From Oopsacas minuta (taxonomy: Eukaryota; Porifera; Hexactinellida; Lyssacinosida; Leucopsacidae), in contig JAKMXF010000277.1 in NCBI GenBank assembly GCA_024704765.1, positions 434,001 to 498,000 on the forward strand: 64,000 nucleotides of DNA, given 5' to 3'. Shown one piece after another: positions 55,506 through 64,000 of the stretch. The notes beneath the pieces were generated by a model. The model ran no database searches, was not told the DNA's origin, and saw only the letters and a list, made by a program, of their open reading frames with translations. The position numbers and the translations under genes were made by a program. How positions within the stretch are numbered: the first letter of the stretch is position 1; every line of letters begins with the position of its first letter.

Positions 55506-55980
55506 ACATGTGAACTTGAAAATATGAAATTCTGATTCAGCGTACTTTATTACCCCATTGTAGCTGTTAAGAGTAAGCCTGTACGTATATTTTAAGATTT
55601 CAAATAGTTGTTTACTTTATGTTCACAAAACAACAATATATGTACATATGAAAACTTGAAAATGCGAAATTCGGATTCAGCGTGCTTAATTACTCTATAT
55701 TCCTGTTGAGAGCAATTCTCTAAGTATATTTCGAGATTTCAACTATTTGTTTACTTTAATAAAAACAATAAATATACATATGACTACTTCAAAAGTGTGA
55801 AAATCAGATTCAGCATAATCGATATGCTTAGTCAAATTTTGTTTAATTCTGTTTACTTTCTTGATAAACTTGATAAATGCGTAGTTATGCAACATCTCAG
55901 AATTGAGAAATTCGACTTCAATATAGGATTCCATAAATCCTTTGCTTGACAACGAACAAACAAACAGACAATTGCAATTA
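55506..55980. repeat. composite repeat, right half after foldback C
   Basis: Monomers with GATTCAGCGT at 55537, 55678 and (degenerate) 55811, spaced 141 and 133 bp, ending in the head block TTGACAACGAACAAACAAAC and ACAATTGCAATTAAATAATA. Confidence 0.75.
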
Positions 55981-57637
55981 AATAATATAAATTCCTGGAT
56001 CTTTGCTATTTTCTAAAACAAGTTTTATTGATGAGTGTTATCATTTCATTCACGTCACTACAAGTACTTATAGCAATAGCATTGTTAGGTCTAGTTCAAT
56101 GTTAGTTTTGTGGTTAGTTGTGACGCAACCTGGTTATAATTTAAATTACCTAATGTTTGGCAAAAATTGTGTGTTAAAGTGAAGAGATTTGGAGCATTGT
56201 CGTTAGTTGGGTATTGTAAGTTTGTAACAAAGTAAGGAATTTAATACTCATGGTATTACCAACTTACAGAAACTATACTCAAAACCTTGTAGGTATTGAA
56301 AGTTAGTTAGGGAACCCATTCCCCTTCCCCAGGTTCACAGTCTTAAGTGTAAATTAGAGTCTGAACAAGTTGTGGATACATTGTTAGAGGTTAGTTCTGA
56401 AGTAGAAATTCTAAGTTGGGAATCTAGAGAATTTTATCTCGAAATCACTGAAAGGGATAGATTGTGTATTATTGATTCAAACCATAGAATGTTATTTTTC
56501 AAAAGTTTGAACAATGCATTATTAAGTTCCATAATGAATCAATGTGTGTTTGGAAGTTTGACTATTATCGGTTGAAAGGGTGATATCTCTAAAATAAACA
56601 GTCCTTTCTTTTGATGTGAGTGTAAATTCCCCAGTTGTAGAACATACGTATTAGATATTAGGAAGATAGTTTTCCAAATATTCATTGGATACAAGATTTA
56701 TTCAGAGGGACCAATTTCATCTCAGTAAAATAGACAATTGTTAGATGATAATAATTCTAACAAAACTGGAGGATGTTTTATGGCAAATTGACATATTTAA
56801 AATCCGCTGAATATTTAAGGGAAGTTAAATCTGAAATGAATTTTTGATAGCAGGTGTCCAAATTTACACACGTAAGATGTAGTAGCTATTCAATAGTACT
56901 TCCGCCATCGACTCCTGCTTCCCCTATTCCAGGTTATGTTCAGTACGTTGTACAAGATTCCTATGTGAAAGTTATGTTAGAGTAACTCTAACATAGCTTG
57001 CAGGGTAGACGTACTCTCACCTCTTCGTGGTTACCCGGATCAATTAGATAATGTTATTAAGCGGAGTTGACTGTACATAATTTTGGATTGCTAAGTTTGT
57101 CATGAATGTTTTAGAAGTTGTAAGGAATATATCATAAAATATACAGTAAAACCATGCCTTCTAAGTTACCGATTTCAAAAAGGGAGGAAAACGATTGAGT
57201 TTCAGCATTTTGTATAGTTTATGAACGAATAACAAATCAAGTAGTAAAAATTGACAAGTAGGTACTGTGAAAATTGATGTGGGAGTCGAATTGTGGAACA
57301 TATGTACATGTACACTTAGCGTGAAGCATCATTAATAACAAAATACAATTTTATTTAGTGAATATATATTTTGCCTGGCCAAAAATTTGGAATCAAAAGC
57401 CGATACATGTGGTTAATTACTAAGTTGATTCGGCATTTTGGACCATGGATATCTATAACATATAGTTTGCTGTGGTTGCTTGATAGAAAATGTCCAATAA
57501 AGTAATAGTAAAATTGGCTCTGTGTATATAACATTCATTAAATTGGAAGACAACACCTAGAGGCAAACAAAACTACTCATTCCTGAAAGTATGATTTCTG
57601 AAAGAACTTTTTATATATGCTACATTCCCAGTCCTTA
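55981..57637. other. intergenic, no gene supported
   Basis: A 68-codon open frame at 56372-56575 has no recognisable domain and I do not call it. A perfect palindrome lies at 56973-56995. Confidence 0.45.
56973..56995. repeat. perfect 11-bp palindrome
   Basis: TATGTTAGAGT and ACTCTAACATA face each other across one base. It would form a cruciform or a tight hairpin. Confidence 0.55.
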
Positions 57638-58206
57638 AACCATTTTATCAGTGTGTTTAATCCTTGACAGTTGTATGTAATGACAAAGGCGAATAGTGAA
57701 TTTGAGAAAATTGTTGGTATGAATGGAATTTGAACACATTCCTGTGTTTCTAAGGAAATGTGTTTCTGTTTGTTGAGGCTATAACTAAAAAACTATGAGT
57801 CTTATGACTCTAAACTTAAACCAGTAGTTCCGCCATAGTCAGCTTCCAATTCACTAATAAGATAGTTCATTTACTTTTTGCTTACACTTTTTGAAATATT
57901 TTGAATACTCTATAGATGGCAACCATTTCCAAATATGAGAGATTTCAAAATATCTCAAAAAGTATCAACAAAAAGCAAATAAACTATATTAGTGAATAGG
58001 AAGTTGACTATTACATACTGGTATAAAATTAAGAGCCATAGCACTCATAGTTTTAGAGTTATAGCCTCAACAAAAGAAACACATTTACTTAGCAATAGAG
58101 AAATCTGTTCACGTTCCATTAATACCAACTATTGTTTTCAAATTAACTATTCGCCTTTGTCATTACATACAACTGTCAAGGACTGAAAACACTGACAAAA
58201 TGGTTT
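57638..58206. repeat. long foldback, about 270-bp arms
   Basis: Left arm AAACCATTTTATCAGTGTG ... CCTTGACAGTTGTATGTAAT ... ATGACAAAGGCGAATAGT continues to the centre near 57920. The right arm repeats it in inverse, ending CACTGACAAAATGGTTT. The arms are highly similar with scattered mismatches (ATAGCCTCAACAAA against TTTGTTGAGGCTAT). The spacer is only a few tens of bases. Non-coding and not related by eye to 13929-14497. Confidence 0.85.
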
Positions 58207-59734
58207 ATACACAGCTTGAAGAGCAACAATTTTCTCTCTAAATTTAGCTTTCGTGAGACCGCATGATGGGATATTATATTTTAGGTTATTAAAATGCATG
58301 CTTTGATACCATATTCATATATGTCAGGAATACATACACAAGTACATGCATGTGCACAAATCTTTATTATAGTACATCACAATACATATTCAAACTTCAA
58401 AGTATAGATATTATAAACAAAAAATAAAAATATATTCACGTACTCAAGGCGTTCGAATAAACAGGAGGTTGGAAAAGTTAAATATGATAGCTATCTACAT
58501 TAGGTCATATACAAATGTATAATAAGAAGAGGAAAGTAGCCGAACAACGAATAAAGACGAGAGGCCAGATTATAAATCTCATAAATGTTAAATTAACTCT
58601 GCAGAGTTTGCGAATTAAACATATATTGGATAAAAATTTAAGGAATCACTCAAGACAACCTAAAAATTTCAAATGACTATCATTCATCCTCGCTTAGGCG
58701 AATTCAAATCATAACATCATTTCATTCATACTTCTTAAATAATCAGTACATTGTCTTTATAATCGATTTCTAATAACTATATAAATTTCATGTCCATGGC
58801 ATAAATTGAGAAATTTATCTTACAATAAGCTTTCATTAAACATGGATATTTCTTGAGTTGAAAGTGAACGAAGAATGTAAAACAATGCTAGCATAAACTA
58901 GATAAAAAAGTAGTATATGAATAGATGTACTATATACGTATGTTACCGTCCAAATTGAGTATCCGCCAAATTGAGTACTTGGCACCGCCAAATTAAGTAA
59001 GGTTATTCGTATGCAAAATTTAAGATTAAATGTTATGGTTACTAAAAAAGCAATATTTTATAATTTTAAAGATATGTTTTGTGGTCTGCTAAAATAAATG
59101 AATGATGTATCTAGATTCATACCACGACTATTATCATTCAATTGACTTGAAAAAAGTATTTGCATGGTTTAATACAATTAATATCTAAATATACACACAA
59201 ATACTATAAAAATCATAACATAGTAAGAAATAATGTAGTAAATGTACTTCTAGAAACTCTATTAGTTTTCAGTGAATTGTCCAGGATAGTTGACCAGTTG
59301 ATAATAAGGTTAGGCGACGAGTTGATTGAGGTGGTTATGAAAAAACCCTGTTTTAACATTACTATATGTTCTCGTATACGGTAGAGTGTCTGTGACCCTT
59401 CGAGTTGCATTTAACCCGCTTCCGTTTGCACTGGCAAGTCTTAGTCCGGCAGCTGTCTTACATTGGCATGAGACGCACGATGTAGCCCCTGGCTCTACAG
59501 TGTTCAATCCAGGATTTACTTTTTGGGGGAAGTTGTCATTAAGGGCAACGCTATAGATCTCTGGCTATTCTTTTGTTTATTTAGCCCAATTAAGATACTA
59601 CTTAATTAAAAACAACGTCACTTACAATATGAATATTTGAAAATCTGTGTTAATTAACAATTCGTAAGAGTTAAGCTTGAACCTCACAATACTATTCTAC
59701 TGTTCTTTTGCACTTTATAATAATCAACTAATTC
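58207..59734. other. intergenic, no gene seen
   Basis: AT-rich. A block at 58940-58990 (TTACCGTCCAAATTGAGTAT) repeats one at 4984-5035. A GC-richer stretch at 59370-59540 has no identifiable content. Confidence 0.5.
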
Positions 59735-60197
59735 CTTCAACTTATTATTCGTTAGGTGATCAGGGCCTTCAATGCATATGTGCATCCTATATTCAAGCGT
59801 GTCCTCGCCAATCCAGCTTCGGAGTCTTGTTTTAATAGTTTTATACTGCTAAATGTACTGTCAACAGTGGCTGTTGTTACTAGTAAAACTTCTACTATTG
59901 CAGCTAAATTTGATAAGTTTGGAACTGCAATCGAAATGTCCCCGCTGCTGATCAATTTCGTTAGTACATCTTGCAAAGTGCTATTGTTGAATTGCCTCTA
60001 AATTATCCGCCGAAACAATTTCCGTTCTGCTTCAGTTTCCTCTCCATCAATGTCTGGTTGTGACACCATCATCATCACCAAAGTACATCTGAAAGCATAT
60101 AGATACAAAGTACAGTTTTCTATTTTGACAAGAGAGTCGCAATTCCATGTGCTTGTGCATCACAAGTTTCATCATAATGCTCTTCAAATGTGCGTAC

Positions 60198-62826
60198 CAG
60201 GCTTGGACCGGGTCATGATTTCCTGACCCGGTAAGCTCTGACCCGGTACAAAAGGTTGAAACCTCTGACCCGGTCACCCGGTTTTTCAAAACATTAATTT
60301 TCTATATTCATGCGATTTGATAACGATTAGATTTTACTAAGTTTTAATATCCAGGGATTTGGCAATTAAAATCCAGGGAAATTTGTAGAAGGGGTTGATA
60401 AGTCTGAACAAGGCATAGTGTTTTAAAACTCGCCTAGGGTCCTAATAGTTAAAGTTGGGATATATGGCAGCTGGGGCCCTAGTGTTTTCTGTTAGCACCA
60501 TATTTTTGTTCCAGAAGTCCTGAAAATATGTTCTGATTTTGATATATGAAATTTACTATATTTAAGTAACGCTAAGAACAAATGATAATTATGATTAATG
60601 GAGATAAGGCTTAGTAATTTAATTGGAGATATACTAAGTGAAGTCTGTCATATTATCTTCTTTTTCAATGCATCATTAAGAAGAACTAACCCCTCCACTG
60701 TATCTGGATTCAATTTTTCCCGATCTTTCCTCGTAACGCGATCGGCAGAACTAAAGTGGCGTTCCGATTCAGCCGAACTAGCCTGAATTACTAAAAATGA
60801 CTGTGACAGGAAACAGGTAATTGGGAATCTGCAACTGTGTTTCCCCCACCACTTTATAGGATCAAAGATATCTTCATCATATTGGATGGAAATGATCTTT
60901 TCATAGCCTGTTAATTCTGATCTCAAATTTTCTTCATTCCAATTCGTATAATTATTAGTTGAAACTGTAGTACTACAGTTCCTAAAGCATAAAAGTGGAT
61001 CTAATCTGTTACTTTTAGGAGCTGATGGCAGAAGAGGTTCATCTACCTGATTTTCCTGAATTTGGAATTGTGGGGGAGGAATTAATTTCTCTTTAAATGC
61101 AAGTATAATACCTTCTCTTGCAGTTTTAAGGAAAATGATGCGATCTTGTTTATTCTTCACGAATAGAATTTAGAGATGTCACACCTTTTGTACAAGTTCT
61201 TCTGTCATTATTCGTTTCAGAATACGTGTTAATGGATCATCCTCTGTTTCTATTTCCCAAGCATTTTGAAGAGCATAATATGAAGGTGCCACATTCTGAA
61301 TACTAGCTATAGATCCAAATTCGAGGATATCGAATATACGATTAAGTTTTTCAAAAACTTCGTGACGATAGCCAAAAGATTCAAGTCTATTCCTGCAACA
61401 ATGTAAGCCTTATTCTTCTCTGTTAATATGTCTGATAACTTTCCATATGACTGCAAAATCGAGTTAAACATTGAGTAAAGACTTCTCCATGGCCTTGTCT
61501 TACCACCTCTTTTCAGTGATATAGGTAGTTCCGATTGAATTCCAGATGATTTTTTTGCAAATGTAACTGCCTTATTAACGTCATCATGAAGCTGGTCGAG
61601 TTCCTCATTTTCCATCATAGCTCGTTCCCATCCAGTTTTAATCGCGGTATTAATTCTGTGACAGGCACAATCTATCCTAATCTTTTGTGCAGTAGCAGCC
61701 ACCATATTTGCTCCCTTGTCTGTTGTAACAGGAGTATTAGCAGGATCACAATATACTTCTGTTAAAATTTGATCTAGTTCAAACCCAATATTTTCAGAGG
61801 TTTTAATTTGGGAAAAACTTTGCAAGCATACATAGCGCATTTGAGGGTCCATAATTCTTTACCAATATCACTCTCATCCGTACCCTGTGAAATCCAGAAA
61901 AAGGAAACATCTAGGTAACTTCGATTCATAACATTATCTGTCCAAAGATCTGTTGTGAAAGCAACAGTATCCCTCTGTATTGGATCTTGGAGTCTAGAAC
62001 AAATATCTTGTTTGATAGTAATGATCTGTTCAACTGTTGATTTTGATATAGCCTTTCGTCCAGGAAGTATATTAGAAGCACTCACATTACCATATTTTGC
62101 ACCAATTCTGATCATTTCTTGAGAGAAAAGGATGAATTGTGGATTTCCAATGGTATTAAATGACAAAAATGCCCCCGCAACGAAATTTCTACTAGAGATA
62201 AGAATTTTTGAGCATCCTGTTTATTTATAATATCCTTAGAACTTCTATTAAGAAGAGACGTGATTCTAACCTGTAAGGATGATGATACATCTGGACTACA
62301 ATGTCGTGTGTGATCATTCAAATTCTTTGTTCCATAATCAATAATCTTACCACTATCCATTTTCATTTTATAAATAATGCATTTGAGACAATGGTTACAG
62401 CATGCTACTCCAAAAACAATGTTCCGTTATCGTTCAAAACTTCTGAAAAATATTTCCAACAAGTACTTATGTTCAAACGTGTGGAAGATTTTACTTTTAA
62501 GGTATAAATTTCATTTTCAACTTTCTTACTAATATCAGCACAATCCATCTCTAAACATACAAAAGTATACTACATATCTATATACGTACATAAAAGTATA
62601 TATGTATATAAGTATACAGTAGTAATGATACCAAACAAGTTAGTAAAATACTAATGATTCATGAAAATGAAATGTCTAACTAATATTAACTGAATTATTA
62701 TGATTTACAAACCGTTATAATTTAATTATCCATAAAGATATAAACCGGGTCAAGTCAAAATCAGTGAACCGGTTCAAACCCGGTTGACCCGATGACCCGG
62801 TTTATTCGTGACCCGGTCCAAGCCTG
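60198..62826 (-). mobile_element. complete hAT transposon, 2629 bp
   Basis: Ends CAGGCTTGGACCGGGTCA are identical at both sides read inward. Subterminal repeats of GACCCGG cluster at both ends (60210-60290 and 62744-62820). Flanks GTGCGTAC (60190-60197) and GTGCATAC (62827-62834) are an 8-bp duplication with one mismatch. It lies inside the ZNF862-like pseudogene in the same orientation. Confidence 0.92.
60648..62548 (-). pseudogene. hAT transposase (BED finger, Ac-like core) with frameshifts
   Basis: ATG at 62548 (MDCADISKKVENEIYTLKV). A BED finger follows: STCWKYFSEVLNDNG, then in another frame CCNHCLKCIIYKMKMDSG and LNDHTRHC. The core has FTTDLWTDNVMNRSYLDVSF (first catalytic Asp region, 61774-62166), TTDKGANMVAATAQKIRIDC-ACHRINTAI (second Asp and the C-x2-H motif, 61307-61852), and the C-terminal ASSAESERHFSSADRVTRKD-REKLNPDTVEGLVLL (60648-61160) with the hAT glutamate region. 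Frame changes near 62415, 62120, 61800 and 61200-61300 inactivate it. The domain order is complete, so the element was autonomous until recently. Confidence 0.9.
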
Positions 62827-63130
62827 GTGCATACCATGCTGGGATACTCCGCGCACAGCACACACGGCTCTTTCACGTGCGAGCCATAGAGCATCACCAG
62901 GTTTTACCATTATAATCTCAGCAGATTGGAGTTCCGCTTGGATCAGTGAAATTTTTTCTGTTTTCTTGGGAGAATAATGGAAAGCTTTCCAGATTGTTAA
63001 CATTGTTACCTAAACTCTCATTATTTGTACATGTTCTGTACAAGCATTGACAGCAGAAAGTTGAAATTTATGGGACTGTAGTGGATATAAATTGCACTTC
63101 TTGCAAGTGATCTCAGACGCCTTTGAACGC

Positions 63131-64000
63131 TACTTATATGGCCAGACATTGTATTAGTAACAACAAACCCAAGGACAGCTCTCTCTCAGGGACATCGTCA
63201 GGTGGATAAGCTTGTCAGTGCCACAGGGTGTTAAGTCAGTGTAGGTGAATGCTATGCTGATTGTTCCATGTGCAGTCCCAATCTGGAAAATCCCTCCATC
63301 CAGTAAACATCCGTAACAGTACCAATGAGACTGTTGGGACCAATGCTAGCCCTGTCAGGGTAAGGAATGGCATCCTCACATTATCCCCTTTCAATAGTCT
63401 TCCTACGTTTCATACTAGACTGTATCATGTCAGCTCCTTGCTTTCTGAGTGCTCTCCAGCTTCTTTGACGGAGCCTCTCAGCATTTCGCGCTATCCAACA
63501 ATACTCATCGCGCGCGCAGAAGTACTGTACTGGAGTCTTACCGTACGCATCTAGTCGGTCCAGGTAGTCAGCCAGATGAAATGGGGCCAGAGGTAATGTT
63601 AATATAAGGTGTAACTTGTGTTCCGATCTGCAGGGTACAGTAAGGTTGTAGGAATCGTCATCAAGATCGTCGGCAAACACATATCCTGCCTTTGTTGGTT
63701 TGGCAAATGCCGCAGAGGCGTACGAAGAGGACAATTAATGCACGAAGCACTTGACAGTTGTGGCTCATGAAATACTCGTAGACCCTGTTACATCCGCCAT
63801 GACTGAGCTCGTGATGTGAGGCCACTAACGTATCCCACAGGTCTTAGCCATACGCGTAATTTGCTCCATGAAGTCCCCGGATATCATCCCTTCACCTACA
63901 GGACCTTTACTCACTCAAACTCCTCCACAGGATAGCGCAATTTGGTCCTGCCCCAATTGGGATCGTTGGTGTTGCAACCATCCTTTCTATAGCTCTCTAT
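63131..64000. other. GC-richer right edge, one weak minus-strand frame
   Basis: Base composition is visibly less AT-rich. An open minus-strand frame at 63381-63734 encodes LHLILTLPLAPFHLADYLDR and AYGKTPVQYFCARDEYCWIA followed by basic residues. The phrase resembles a single ankyrin-type turn, but I cannot place it. It lacks an ATG start and an obvious acceptor, so I do not call a gene. It may be an exon of a gene continuing outside the window. Confidence 0.35.

Larger units (their letters stand above)
59735..63130 (-). pseudogene. ZNF862/C17orf113-like (hAT-derived) gene, split by a hAT insertion
   Basis: Read on the minus strand, 63130 to 62827 gives SHKFQLSAVNACTEHVQIMR, a stop, then MLTIWKAFHYSPKKTEKISL and IIMVKPGDALWLARERAVCA-VRG. 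After the inserted element, 60189 to 59735 continues VRTFEEHYDETCDAQAHGIA-TLL, a stop, KTVLCIYMLSDVL, and then the C-terminal dimerisation part VTTATVDSTFSSIKLL. The two halves join at the 8-bp duplicated site. The order of these blocks (HCNAH-like region, FHYSPKK, KPSDTRWLA-like, TFEE-x-YEET-like, hAT C-terminus) is that of the ZNF862/C17orf113 group of domesticated or mobile hAT proteins. Stops in both halves show it was already decaying. The N-terminus is not readable. Confidence 0.7.

Noticed and set aside
56372-56575. 67-codon frame with acidic N-terminus
   Set aside because: No domain, no splice context and no repeat relation; length is within chance expectation in AT-rich DNA.
63381-63734. 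117-codon minus-strand frame with an ankyrin-like phrase
   Set aside because: It lacks ATG, acceptor and a second repeat; described only as a possible exon at the window edge.
1-64000. CRISPR arrays, operons, ribosome-binding sites or other bacterial features
   Set aside because: Spliced genes and animal transposons show this is eukaryotic nuclear DNA; the tandem repeats seen have no spacer-repeat structure.

Overview
The window is AT-rich nuclear DNA from an animal, with a 522-bp assembly gap at 36096-36617. It contains one intact, intron-rich ion-channel gene inside dense, nested transposon debris. The animal assignment rests on a TRPA-type ankyrin channel, THAP/P-type, hAT, mariner and Ty3 elements, a ZNF862-like hAT-derived gene and GT-AG introns. 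I cannot name the species. An early-branching invertebrate is plausible but not shown.

Layout. 1-5.2 kb: intergenic DNA with a hAT MITE (1077-1308) and a complete but dead hAT transposon (2455-4720), both with perfect 8-bp target duplications. 5.2-7.3 kb: a frameshifted minus-strand pseudogene of an unrecognised family. 7.9-37.5 kb: a seven-exon plus-strand gene whose splice phases all agree (3609 nt, 1202 aa). It encodes a long ankyrin-repeat domain, six membrane segments of a TRPA/painless-like channel and a C-terminal coiled coil. Intron 4 (8.8 kb) holds a three-level nest: a P-like transposon (19776-26266), a foldback element in its left terminus (19783-20336), and a transposon with about 416-bp terminal inverted repeats and an unfamiliar transposase (23167-26093) in its 5' leader.

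37.8-46.4 kb: gag and mariner scraps, a Tc1 MITE, a complete mariner-type element (38882-40249), a third P-like fragment and a decayed Ty3 pol. 47.9-51.5 kb: a second complete P-like element with a 7-bp target duplication. 53.6-54.1 kb: an exon with a BCH/CRAL-TRIO_2 domain. 55.0-55.5 kb: the third foldback copy. 57.6-58.2 kb: a long hairpin repeat. 59.7-63.1 kb: a ZNF862-like pseudogene split by a hAT element (60198-62826).

The items most likely to be new are the long-TIR transposon, the foldback family whose three copies share a core but differ in their terminal subrepeats, and a composite dispersed repeat built of roughly 130-140 bp monomers that serves as insertion target for two other elements.
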